This document shows positions 18,502 through 27,247 of a DNA stretch of 64,000 nucleotides, piece after piece. The DNA lies in contig NZ_JH376591.1 in assembly GCF_000233955.1 (NCBI RefSeq), forward strand, positions 124,001-188,000, in the 5' to 3' direction. Source of the stretch: Paraprevotella clara YIT 11840. Lineage in GTDB: Bacteria; Bacteroidota; Bacteroidia; Bacteroidales; Bacteroidaceae. The translations under genes and the position numbers were made by a program. Within the stretch, counting starts at the first letter, position 1. Every line of letters begins with the position of its first letter. The notes below the pieces were generated by a model that was given only the letters and a program-made list of their open reading frames with translations, did no database searches and was not told where the DNA came from.

Positions 18502-20772
18502 ATGAAAAAGAAGTTTTTATTTGCCGCTTTCTTGATATGCGGTGCGATTTCGTCCGTGGCCGAAGAGAAGCCCAGGTACAAAGATGCTTCGTTGCCTGTA
18601 GAGGAACGGGTAGAGGACTTGCTGCGCCGGATGACCCTTCATGAAAAAGTATTGCAATTGCAGAACAACTCTACGAGTGACATTAATGCCATTGAAAATA
18701 CTTATAAGGGAGGAAGTCCGGGGAGCGTACATGAAATGAGCAAGTCGGCCAAGGAGGCTGCGTTATTGTTCAATAAAATGCAAGAATATTTGCTTACGCA
18801 GAATCGTTTGGGGATTCCGGCCTTGGTAACGGTGGAAGGCATCAATGGGGTGACACAAAACGGGTGCACGATATTTCCGCAGGCTATTGCACAGGGTTCG
18901 ACGTTTAACCCGGAATTAGTGGAAGAAATGTCCCGTGCCATCGGGCGTGAATCCCATGTCATCGGTATTCGCCAGTTGCAATGCCCCGTGTTGGACATCG
19001 CACGGGATTTGCGTTGGGGACGTGTAGAGGAAACCTTTGGCGAGGATCCTTTTCTAATCGGTGAGATGGGAACGGCTTTCGTACGTGGTTCGCAGGCCGA
19101 GGGTGTAGGAGCCATGCCGAAGCATTTCGTGGCGCACGGTACGCCTACGGGCGGATTAAACTGTGCCTCCGTGCCGGGGGGGGAGCGTGAGTTGCGTAAC
19201 CTTTATGCCTATCCGTTTGCCAAAGTCATCCAGAATGCCGATCCGGTGTCCATCATGGGATGTTATAGTGCATACGACGGGATACCCGTGGCGCATTCAG
19301 CCCATTTCATGACCGACTTGTTGCGTGGGGAATTAGGTTTCAAAGGCTTTGTATATTCCGATTGGGGCTCGGTAGACCGCCTGAAGTCGTTCCATTTTGC
19401 TGCAGAGACTTCGGAAGAGGCTGCCCGTAAGGCTTTGATAGCAGGTATAGATATGGATGTGTACGACTGGGCTTATCAGACATTGGAAGACCAAGTGAAC
19501 AAAGGCATATTGGATGAAGCATACGTAGACCGCGCTTGTCGCCGCGTGTTGGCTGCCAAGTTCCGCCTTGGTGTTTTCGATGACCCTTACGGCGACCCGG
19601 ATAAAGTGGACAAGGTGGTGCGCAGCAAAGCACATGTGGCATTGGCCAAGAAGGTGGCAGACGAAAGCATCGTGCTTTTGGAGAATAAGAATGATATTTT
19701 GCCGCTCGACCTGAAAAAATACAAATCCATTGCCGTGTTAGGACCGAATAGTAATTACGGCGTGGCAGGTGATTACGGTTGGGTGGAATTTGACAATCGT
19801 GAATGTGTTACGCTTTTCGATGGGTTGAAACAGGCCGTAGGCAAGGATGTGCAGGTAAACCAGTTGGACGGTTGCGATTGGTGGAGTCAAAAGGATGACG
19901 GTATTGCCGCAGCAGTGGAATTGGCTCGGAAAAGCGATATTGCCATTGTGGCAGTCGGTACGCGTAGTGTTTGGCTGGGTCGGGGCGCGAAAGGAAAGAA
20001 CGTGACTTCGGGCGAGGGATTCGACCTCTCCTCGCTGGATTTGCCCGGCAAGCAGTTGGACCTGCTGAAGGCGGTGAAAGCTACCGGTAAGCCTGTTGTC
20101 GTAGTGCTCATTACCGGTAAACCCTTGGTTATGACTTGGGCCAAAGAGCATGCCGATGCCGTAGTATTGCAGTTCTATGGCGGTGAACAGCAGGGAAATG
20201 CCATGGCCGATGTCTTGTTGGGCAAAGTGAACCCCTCAGGACGTCTGAATGTATCGTTCCCTCGCAGTACGGGTAACACACCGTGTTATTATAATTATTA
20301 TCCTTCCGACCGCGAGCAAGTGTTCGACCAAGGTGGAAGTTATGAGGAACCAAACGGCCACTATATTTTCGAGAAGCCTTACGCATTGTGGAATTTCGGC
20401 CGTGGTTTGAGTTACACCGACTTCGAATATACCGATGTGCACCTGAGCGATACGGTATTTTCAGGCCAAGGCAAGCTGAGTGTGACGTTGAAAGTGAAGA
20501 ATACCGGTCGGAGAGACGGAAAGGAAGTCGTACAATTGTATGTACGTGATAAATTCAGCTCGGTGGTCATGCCCATTCAGCAACTGAAGGCTTTCAAGAA
20601 AGTGGAAGTGCCGGCGGGCGGTGAGGTTGAAGTTCGTTTGGAGATGCCTATCGATGAATTGGCATTCTACAACGAGACTTTGCACCGTCTGGTAGAGCCG
20701 GGCGAATTTGAAATACAAGTCGGACATGCTTCAGACGATATCGTGTTCCGGAAGACGATAGTAGTGAAATAA
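18502..20772 (+). CDS. Glycoside hydrolase family 3 (beta-glucosidase/beta-xylosidase type), exported
   Basis: This 756-residue GH3 enzyme, of usual length, hydrolyses terminal beta-linked glucose or xylose with retention. The signal peptide ends near SSVAE. The (beta/alpha)8 domain carries DIARDLRWGRVEETFGEDP, the substrate-binding motif KHFVAHG and the nucleophile motif VYSDWGS, with Asp287 as the expected nucleophile. The alpha/beta sandwich domain (about 370-590) and a C-terminal Fn3-like domain (VTLKVKNTGRRDGKEVVQLYV) complete the standard GH3 layout. There is no lipobox, so the periplasm is likely. It is flanked by terminator-like hairpins on both sides, so it may be its own transcription unit. 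Block B has no GH3. By eye its coding sequence is richer in G+C than the upstream OM genes. Confidence 0.93.
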   Translation: MKKKFLFAAFLICGAISSVAEEKPRYKDASLPVEERVEDLLRRMTLHEKVLQLQNNSTSDINAIENTYKGGSPGSVHEMSKSAKEAALLFNKMQEYLLTQNRLGIPALVTVEGINGVTQNGCTIFPQAIAQGSTFNPELVEEMSRAIGRESHVIGIRQLQCPVLDIARDLRWGRVEETFGEDPFLIGEMGTAFVRGSQAEGVGAMPKHFVAHGTPTGGLNCASVPGGERELRNLYAYPFAKVIQNADPVSIMGCYSAYDGIPVAHSAHFMTDLLRGELGFKGFVYSDWGSVDRLKSFHFAAETSEEAARKALIAGIDMDVYDWAYQTLEDQVNKGILDEAYVDRACRRVLAAKFRLGVFDDPYGDPDKVDKVVRSKAHVALAKKVADESIVLLENKNDILPLDLKKYKSIAVLGPNSNYGVAGDYGWVEFDNRECVTLFDGLKQAVGKDVQVNQLDGCDWWSQKDDGIAAAVELARKSDIAIVAVGTRSVWLGRGAKGKNVTSGEGFDLSSLDLPGKQLDLLKAVKATGKPVVVVLITGKPLVMTWAKEHADAVVLQFYGGEQQGNAMADVLLGKVNPSGRLNVSFPRSTGNTPCYYNYYPSDREQVFDQGGSYEEPNGHYIFEKPYALWNFGRGLSYTDFEYTDVHLSDTVFSGQGKLSVTLKVKNTGRRDGKEVVQLYVRDKFSSVVMPIQQLKAFKKVEVPAGGEVEVRLEMPIDELAFYNETLHRLVEPGEFEIQVGHASDDIVFRKTIVVK

Positions 20773-20779
20773 TTCCCTT

Positions 20780-20826
20780 TTCAGGCCGCTTTTTCCATTG
20801 AGGAAGCGGCCTGAAGCATTTTTTCT
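20780..20826 (+). terminator. Strong rho-independent terminator after GH3
   Basis: A perfect 12-bp inverted repeat, TTCAGGCCGCTT with AAGCGGCCTGAA (20780-20791 and 20803-20814), has a short loop and is followed by GCATTTTTT. Confidence 0.9.
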
Positions 20827-20924
20827 ATTTTTTGCGCCGTAATTCTTGCGGTTTTTCTGTTTTTTTTAGTCTCTTTGTGACCGTGAATATAATGCTTGGA
20901 AAATTAACTCTTAAACGAATAGCA

Positions 20925-23327
20925 ATGAAAATAGATTGGATACGTATTTCAAAGAAAATGTTCATATTGTCCTTATGGACTGTGCCGATGGCTGTGCAAG
21001 CCGACGATATCGTCGTGACGGACGGGATGTGGAAAGTCACTTATATGGAAGGTGAGAAAGCCTTTCGTATTAATGCTCTGAATGAAGAGGGTGCTGCGCG
21101 GAAGTGCGTAGTGAATCATTCGGCTTCTGCCGCTCGTTATGATAATACCGAAGGGGAGGCGCGTGAGGTGACCACAGCTTCCTTTGCCGAGGTCTCTTAT
21201 GATGAGGCTGCAGTGGATGATGAATTTGGAACGGGCAAGTGCTATACTTTTACTTTCAGTCTTCCTGAGAATGGTGACGGGGTGACGATGAAACAACGTT
21301 TTTATATTTATCCCGGACAGGACTATATGTTGACAGACCTTTCCTTGGAAGGGGATGCTGCTATCCGAAGCAATTATTTGGCTCCGATCTCGGTCGGAAC
21401 GGCTTATACGCTTTATATGTCCAATGACGGAAACCGGATGCTGAAAGTGCCGTTTGATAATGACGGTTTCGGACGTTATGGAAAATATAAGATGAGTGGA
21501 GAAGTCACTTCATACGAGGTGTCGGTTCTGTATGAAGGAAGCAGTCGGGAAGGTTTGGTGTTGGGCTCAGTAGACCATAATTTGTGGAAAAGTGCCATCA
21601 CTGCCAACTTGTCGAATAACGGGGCTGTGAATGAACTTCATGTATATTCTGGTGCGTCAACTTCAGAAACGCGTGATGTTATTCCTCATGGTAAGGTGAA
21701 CGGACCGGTGATTACTTCTGCCCGTATGCTGATTGGCTATTTCGATGATTGGCGTACAGGAATGGAGACATTTGCAGATGCCAACAATCTTGTGGCACCG
21801 CGTACGGAAAGCTGGACGCTTGGCACGCCTTTCGGTTGGCAGAGTTGGGGAGTATTGGCTGAGAAAAACTCATACGCTACCGATGTGGAGATTTCAGATT
21901 ATTATCATGAAGTGCTGGTTCCAGGCGGCTTTTGCAATAATCAAGGGAATATCGTATTCAGCCTTGACGCAGGGGACGGCATGAGCAATACTGAACATTT
22001 GAACTTTATAAACCAATGCAAGGAGAAGAACCAAGTGGTGGGTTGTTACAGTACGCCTTTCTCCATGTGGAGCGGAGAGAATCCTAACTGGGACGATGTC
22101 TTGGGGCAGGCTGCCGACGGGACAAAGTGGACGCGTTGGGATGTTGTACTCAAAGCGGATGGTAAACCCATTTGGTATGATGGTGCTTATTGTATGGACC
22201 CCACACATCCATATACGAAGAGTGCTATGGCAAATTTCTTGCGTACGCAGGCCACATACGGTTTTAAATACGTGAAAATGGACTTCGTGAACTGTGGTAT
22301 TGTACAGGCAGACTCTTATTATAATCCCGAAGTAACTACAGCGGTGGCGGCTTATAACGAGGGTATGGACTACATTCGGCGTCAGATGGATAAATATGCA
22401 ATGTTTGCTGCCTTTTCTATCGCGCCGCTTTTCCCTTATCAGTATGCTAATTCAAGGCGTGTCGCTTGTGACACGTGGGGGGCTATCGGCCATTCGGAAT
22501 ATTGTATGAATGCCATATCCGGCGGATGGTGGACCGATCGTCTTTTCCAATACAATGACCCAGACCATTTGGTGCTTATAGGGACTGGTGACCAGTTGAA
22601 CAATACGATTGGTGAAAACCGTGCGCGTTTCACTACCGGGGCTGTGACGGGCATGTTGCTTGTGGCTGATAATTTCAGTTTGAATGACCGTTCTGGTCGA
22701 GGTTGGGCAGAACGGTCGCGTGAAGTGGCGCAGACGGTCATGATGAATAAAGACATTAACGAGATGGCGGATATGGGACGTTCTTTCAAACCTGTATATG
22801 GTTGTAAGGAATATAATGGAAATTACGACGGAGCGGAAAACTTCTTCATGTTCGATAACGATAAATATCTGTACGTAGCGGCGTTTAATTATCAGGAAAA
22901 TGAGCTTTCGGGTAGTATACCGTTGGATTTACTGGATATTTCTTCCGATGCTTTTTCCGAAGTGCGTGAGCTTTGGACGAATGAATTAGTAAAAGTGGAC
23001 GGGAGCTTACCGTATAGTGTTCCAGAGAAAGATGTACGTGTGTACCGCTTTAAGAAAACGGGAGGCAGTGGAGTGAAAGACATGGAAGATGAAGCAATGG
23101 CTCGAACGAAAGTCGTACCCCTCGGAGGAAAGCGTTTGATGGTTTATTCCGGTAAAGATATGAATCGCATAGAGGTCTATGATATGCAGGGACGTCTGAA
23201 CGGTACGAGGGACTTGTCAGGTCGTACCCAAGTGGAATTGGACTTGCCACATTTCAACGGTATGGCTCTGGTGAGGATTCACTATGCTGATGGAACGAAA
23301 GAAGTCTGCAAAACTTTGGTATATTAA
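20925..23327 (+). CDS. Clan GH-D (GH27/GH36-like) alpha-galactosidase-type enzyme with C-terminal sorting-like tail (GH-D 1)
   Basis: This is an 800-residue exported enzyme. The start at 20925 gives a signal peptide ending AVQA; an upstream in-frame ATG at 20832 lies on the terminator's T-rich flank and is less likely. The N-terminal beta-supersandwich (about 25-310) precedes a (beta/alpha)8 barrel opening with GTPFGWQSWG. The expected nucleophile is Asp453 in KYVKMDFVN and the likely acid/base is Asp516 in VACDTWG; QYNDPDHLVL is typical of the clan. The last 70 residues (IEVYDMQGRLNGT...) look like a type IX sorting domain. It differs from its two paralogues: the second barrel strand reads DAGDG, where the others have DAWDG or DSWDN. 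It sits 19 bases before its paralogue at 23347. Substrate probably carries alpha-linked galactose (inference). Confidence 0.82.
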   Translation: MKIDWIRISKKMFILSLWTVPMAVQADDIVVTDGMWKVTYMEGEKAFRINALNEEGAARKCVVNHSASAARYDNTEGEAREVTTASFAEVSYDEAAVDDEFGTGKCYTFTFSLPENGDGVTMKQRFYIYPGQDYMLTDLSLEGDAAIRSNYLAPISVGTAYTLYMSNDGNRMLKVPFDNDGFGRYGKYKMSGEVTSYEVSVLYEGSSREGLVLGSVDHNLWKSAITANLSNNGAVNELHVYSGASTSETRDVIPHGKVNGPVITSARMLIGYFDDWRTGMETFADANNLVAPRTESWTLGTPFGWQSWGVLAEKNSYATDVEISDYYHEVLVPGGFCNNQGNIVFSLDAGDGMSNTEHLNFINQCKEKNQVVGCYSTPFSMWSGENPNWDDVLGQAADGTKWTRWDVVLKADGKPIWYDGAYCMDPTHPYTKSAMANFLRTQATYGFKYVKMDFVNCGIVQADSYYNPEVTTAVAAYNEGMDYIRRQMDKYAMFAAFSIAPLFPYQYANSRRVACDTWGAIGHSEYCMNAISGGWWTDRLFQYNDPDHLVLIGTGDQLNNTIGENRARFTTGAVTGMLLVADNFSLNDRSGRGWAERSREVAQTVMMNKDINEMADMGRSFKPVYGCKEYNGNYDGAENFFMFDNDKYLYVAAFNYQENELSGSIPLDLLDISSDAFSEVRELWTNELVKVDGSLPYSVPEKDVRVYRFKKTGGSGVKDMEDEAMARTKVVPLGGKRLMVYSGKDMNRIEVYDMQGRLNGTRDLSGRTQVELDLPHFNGMALVRIHYADGTKEVCKTLVY

Positions 23328-23346
23328 AAGATTGTGATATAATTAT

Positions 23347-25467
23347 ATGAAAATGAGTAAGAAAGGAGTGATTTGCACAATGTGGTGCGCATGCCTGTTC
23401 CCGGCTGTGGCGGCTATGGCGGAAGATGTGGTCATCAAGGCGGGCGATTTGCGCATCACGTACGTAGAGAATGGAAAACAATTCAATGTGGAGTATAACG
23501 GCGGGAAGGCTTACCGGCCCGTATTCATGAGGTCGGTGCCGGAGGCTACGTACGACATCCATGGTAAGGACGGTTTCCGTATCAGTTCGGCTTCGTGCGC
23601 AGAGGCCGACTACCAAAAGCGGACGGTGAACGATGCCTTTGGAAAGGGGACGTGCCATACGTTTGTCTTCTCATCGCCTGCCAGTGGCGACGACGTGACC
23701 CTTACGCAAGAGTTTTACGTATATGAGGGACGGGATTACGTGTTGACGGATGTCGTATTGAAGGGGGATGCTTCCCTTCGTTCCAACTACCTTGCGCCCG
23801 TAGCGGTGGCTACGCCCTACGACCTGTACGCTCCGGCGCAGACGAACCGCATGTTGAAAGTGCCTTTCGACAATGATGGTTTCGTACGTTACCATAAGAA
23901 CCGTTTGACGGGCGATATGACCTCTTACGAGGTTTCCGCGCTTTACGCAGGAGAGAGTCGCCGGGGCATCGTGCTGGGTTCGGTGGAGCATAACCGCTGG
24001 AAGAGTGCGGTGGAGGTGAAAGCTTCGGGCGACAGTCGCGTGGAAGCGTTGAAGGTGTTCTCCGGTGTGTCGAACCAAGAAACGCGCGACGAGCTGCCGC
24101 ACGGGAAGGTGTGGGGACCGGAGGTGCGTTCGGCATTGATGTTCATCGGAGCTTTTGCTGATTGGCGTAATGGAATGGAGGAGTATGCCCGGGCCAATAC
24201 TTTGGTGCAACCCATGCGTAAGACATGGAAGCGTGGTACACCCTTTGGCTGGCAGAGCTGGGGTGTGATGTCGGACAAGAACAGCTATGATGTGGACGTG
24301 GCTGTTTCCGAATACTTCAAGGAGACATTGAAACCGAATGGATTTTGCAACAGCCAAGGCATCAACATCATGAGTATCGATGCTTGGGACGGCATGAACA
24401 GCGAGCAACGCACCAAGTTCACGGAAGTGGCGAAGAAGAACGGTCAGGTGCCTGGCTCGTACGTCACGCCTTTCTGTCTGTGGTGGAACGAGGCAATGTT
24501 GTATCAGAAGATTTGCGAAGGAAGTCAATATACAGGGTATGAATGTGTGATTAAGGTGAACGGTAAACCGGCCAAGCTGGACGGTGCGTATTGCCTCGAC
24601 CCCACGCATCCCGGAACGAAAGAATTTATCAGCCGTGAAGTGCAGAACAAGAAAAAAGAGGGGTTTGAATACTTGAAAGTGGACTTTACCAGCAACGGCA
24701 TGGTGCAGGCCGACTCCTATTATAATAAGGACGTGACCACGGCTGTGGAGGCTTATAACGAAGGTTTCTCCCACTTCATCAGCGAGGTGGACAAAGGCGA
24801 ACCGATGTTCATCGCCCTTTCAATCGCTCCGATATTCCCTTATCAGTACGGGAACTCACGCCGTATCGCTTGCGACACTTGGGGCAAGATCGGACAGTCG
24901 GAATACAGCCTGAACGCCGTGTCGGGCGGTTGGTGGACGAATGAGTTCTACCAATATAACGACCCGGACCATCTCGTGCTGGTAGGAAACGATGCCGATA
25001 AGGAAACGGAAGGCGAGAACCGTGCCCGTATCACCAATGGTGCCGTGTCGGGGATGGTATTGGTGTCGGACAATTACAACTTGGAGGACAAGTCCGGACG
25101 TGGGGATGCCAAACTTTCCCGCGAACGCGCCCAAAAGATTTTGATGAACAAGGACGTAAACGAAATGGCGGATTTCGGCCGTTCGGCCCGTCCGGTGTAT
25201 GGCTATCGTGAGTACAACGACAAGGGCGACGGAGCGGAGAACTGTTTCGTCTTGGATACGGAAAAGTATTTGTATGTGTCTGTTGTGAATTATAAAGACA
25301 ACCAGATTGCCGGTAAGGTGGCTTTGGAGCGTTTGGGGCTTTCCCCGTCTTCTTTCTCTTCTGTCAAGGAATTGTGGAGCGGAGACGATGTGAAGGTCGG
25401 CAAGGACGGCCTTTCTTACACCGTACCCGGAAAAGACGCCAAGATATACCGTTTCTTAAAAAAGTAG
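23347..25467 (+). CDS. Clan GH-D (GH27/GH36-like) alpha-galactosidase-type enzyme (GH-D 2)
   Basis: This 706-residue paralogue of the preceding gene lacks the C-terminal sorting-like tail; it ends at KDAKIYRFLKK, right after the catalytic module. The signal peptide ends near AMAE. Barrel motifs are GTPFGWQSWGVM, SIDAWDG, nucleophile Asp446 in YLKVDFTSNG, and Asp510 in IACDTWG. Without the tail it is expected to stay in the periplasm, whereas the tailed paralogues may be surface-exposed or secreted. The next gene starts seven bases after the stop. Coding sequence here is visibly richer in G and C at third positions than GH-D 1, which suggests a separate history. Confidence 0.83.
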   Translation: MKMSKKGVICTMWCACLFPAVAAMAEDVVIKAGDLRITYVENGKQFNVEYNGGKAYRPVFMRSVPEATYDIHGKDGFRISSASCAEADYQKRTVNDAFGKGTCHTFVFSSPASGDDVTLTQEFYVYEGRDYVLTDVVLKGDASLRSNYLAPVAVATPYDLYAPAQTNRMLKVPFDNDGFVRYHKNRLTGDMTSYEVSALYAGESRRGIVLGSVEHNRWKSAVEVKASGDSRVEALKVFSGVSNQETRDELPHGKVWGPEVRSALMFIGAFADWRNGMEEYARANTLVQPMRKTWKRGTPFGWQSWGVMSDKNSYDVDVAVSEYFKETLKPNGFCNSQGINIMSIDAWDGMNSEQRTKFTEVAKKNGQVPGSYVTPFCLWWNEAMLYQKICEGSQYTGYECVIKVNGKPAKLDGAYCLDPTHPGTKEFISREVQNKKKEGFEYLKVDFTSNGMVQADSYYNKDVTTAVEAYNEGFSHFISEVDKGEPMFIALSIAPIFPYQYGNSRRIACDTWGKIGQSEYSLNAVSGGWWTNEFYQYNDPDHLVLVGNDADKETEGENRARITNGAVSGMVLVSDNYNLEDKSGRGDAKLSRERAQKILMNKDVNEMADFGRSARPVYGYREYNDKGDGAENCFVLDTEKYLYVSVVNYKDNQIAGKVALERLGLSPSSFSSVKELWSGDDVKVGKDGLSYTVPGKDAKIYRFLKK

Positions 25468-25474
25468 GGACGTC

Positions 25475-26161
25475 ATGAGAGAAGTACTTTTTTCGGCCGT
25501 TCTATTCGGTTTTATAGGTTTCTGTGCTCCCGCCGGGGCACAGGAACATATTGCCCGCGAATACATCGAATGGTCCGATGTCTGGTTGACGGGGGCCAAC
25601 CAGACGGACAAGCCTCACGTCCTGTTGCTCGGCAATTCCATCACGAGAGGGTATCACCCCAAAGTCGAAAAGTTGTTGGAAGGCAAAGCCTACGTGGGGC
25701 GGCTTTCCGGTTCGAAGAGTGTGGGCGACCCTGCCTTGCTCGATGAAGTGGCGGCCATACTGAAGCACAATCATTTCGACGTGATTCATTTCAACAATGG
25801 TTTGCATGGCTTCGATTATACGGAGGAAGAGTATGCGGAGGCCTTTCCGGAGTATGTGGCGTTGATCAGGAAGTACGCGCCTGATGCCAAACTGATTTGG
25901 GCCACGATTACGCCGGTACGGCAAGGTGAAGGGATGAAGGACTTTGCTCCAATCACGGAGCGTATGAAGGCCCGTAATGCCATCGCGACGGAATATGTGA
26001 AGTCGCAGGGTATCGAGGTCAACGACTTGTGGGGCGTTGTGGCAGACCATCCCGAATATTATGCCGGGGGAGACGGCACGCATCCTGTAGAGGCCGGATT
26101 CGATGCCTTGGCCCGGCAAGTGGCCAAAGTCGTGGAGGAGGCTTTGCCGAAGACGAAGTAG
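25475..26161 (+). CDS. SGNH/GDSL-family hydrolase (carbohydrate esterase type), exported
   Basis: This 228-residue SGNH hydrolase has a signal peptide ending AGAQ. Block I reads LLLGNSITRG with catalytic Ser55; block III supplies the Asn in HFNNGLHG; block V is DGTHP with Asp200 and His203. The family removes acyl groups, often acetyl, from sugars or lipids. In this operon it would act on acylated oligosaccharides before or alongside the GH-D enzymes (inference). It is the last gene of block A, seven bases after GH-D 2, and is followed by a terminator hairpin. Block B has no counterpart. Confidence 0.9.
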   Translation: MREVLFSAVLFGFIGFCAPAGAQEHIAREYIEWSDVWLTGANQTDKPHVLLLGNSITRGYHPKVEKLLEGKAYVGRLSGSKSVGDPALLDEVAAILKHNHFDVIHFNNGLHGFDYTEEEYAEAFPEYVALIRKYAPDAKLIWATITPVRQGEGMKDFAPITERMKARNAIATEYVKSQGIEVNDLWGVVADHPEYYAGGDGTHPVEAGFDALARQVAKVVEEALPKTK

Positions 26162-26190
26162 AACGGTCTTAAAAGCGTTTTTTATAAAAG

Positions 26191-26232
26191 TCCGGTTCTT
26201 ATGTCCTTTCAGGGGCATAAGGGCCGGATTTT
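26191..26232 (+). terminator. Rho-independent terminator at the end of block A
   Basis: Arms TCCGGTTCTTATGTCC and GGGGCATAAGGGCCGGA pair along most of their length with a few G-T pairs, around a short loop, followed by TTTTCATTTT. It begins 30 bases after the SGNH stop codon. Confidence 0.8.
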
Positions 26233-26957
26233 CATTTTGTCAGAATGTCAATGTCCGGTGCGCGAGATTTCGGTATTCGTCCCCTCTTCCGAAGATTTCC
26301 GGAAATATGCGATTCTCATGTAGGGAGGCGGAAACGTATTGTCAGCGATATGCGGATTTGACCTGTCACGAAGTCTGTCGGAAGATAGGTCTTACTGTAT
26401 GCGGACGGTTGAAGTGCAAGTATATGTCGATGTTTTCCCGTCAATCTGATATTTTGTTTTTGTCGGGGAAAACGTTCCAAATAGAGAAAAAACGTCCCGA
26501 GAGGGTACGTTCGTTTTCCGTTTTCAGGCCGTTTTTCAGCCGATGTACAGAGGTTGCCGGAATGATGTGCGGAGAAAAAAAGTGTTTCTTCAGCCAAGCG
26601 ATTTTTCGTTCGGCTGAGATTGAAACGCGTTTGGAGTTAAAAACGGTGGAAAAACAGGCTGAAATGCCAAAATATGTATTTAAAACATGCTGAAAAATGC
26701 GTGGAACGCTTCCATGACGGGCTTCTCTTGCTGTAAATAAATCGAATTTACCTTTCTTTTTGTCTGCCCAAATCCGGAAAATCCGACGTTATGATATGAA
26801 TGGACTGGGGCGTTCGGTAAACGAACGGCTTGCCTTCCTCGCGGAGGCGGGTAAGTTTGAGTGCCGCCATTCTGCTTTTATCAAAAGTGGATGGCCGGCG
26901 TTTCCTGGCGGATTATAAAGGAGACGGCGCATATATTTGCCGGAGCGGAAGAAAATG

Positions 26958-27003
26958 AAAAGAGACGGAATCGTTAAAAGAGTTAAACGATTCTGTCTCT
27001 TTT
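26958..27003. terminator. Bidirectional terminator-like hairpin in the A-B gap
   Basis: An 18-bp inverted repeat (AAAAGAGACGGAATCGTT at 26958-26975, with partner arm 26985-27003) has one G-T pair and a loop of nine bases. The stem has A-rich 5' and T-rich 3' ends, so it can work on both strands. No annotated gene ends next to it. Confidence 0.7.
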
Positions 27004-27171
27004 GTTGCAAAGTGTAAATGACACACTCATGAGAACTAAAAGAGAAACATTTAATGCTCATACGGTATTATTTGCGTTATGACGGGGCCAATACGGGTGA
27101 TTGTTGTTGCTATGAACTGTATTTTTTAAATTTTGATGCAACTTTCTATTTCCAAATGACCAAATATCCGC

Positions 27172-27179
27172 TAAATTTG
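27172..27179 (+). promoter_or_regulatory. Candidate -7 promoter element for block B
   Basis: TAAATTTG matches TAnnTTTG exactly. Twenty bases upstream there is TTT rather than TTG. Predicted start of transcription is near 27186, giving a leader of about 60 bases before the ATG at 27248. Confidence 0.45.
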
Positions 27180-27247
27180 TATTGCCGAAATGAAGAAAAG
27201 TAGGCGGTGTGAAATATTAAAAAGTATAAATCTCTAATACTAAACAG

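Larger units (their letters stand above)
26162..27247. other. 1.1-kb non-coding gap between blocks A and B
   Basis: No convincing gene is present. The longest plus-strand open frame begins inside the SGNH gene and translates to a Cys/Arg-rich sequence with no signal or domain; minus-strand frames are equally unconvincing. The gap holds the block A terminator (26191-26232), a strong symmetrical hairpin (26958-27003) and a candidate block B promoter (27172-27179). No tRNA, insertion sequence or CRISPR repeat was seen. Confidence 0.6.

Noticed and set aside
23671-24774. 367-codon minus-strand open frame across GH-D 2
   Set aside because: It lies wholly opposite a gene with clear glycosidase motifs, has no signal or domain, and reflects the G+C-rich codon use of the plus-strand gene.
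26103-26693. 196-codon plus-strand open frame after the SGNH gene
   Set aside because: It begins inside the SGNH gene, crosses a terminator hairpin, and is rich in Cys and Arg without signal or motif.
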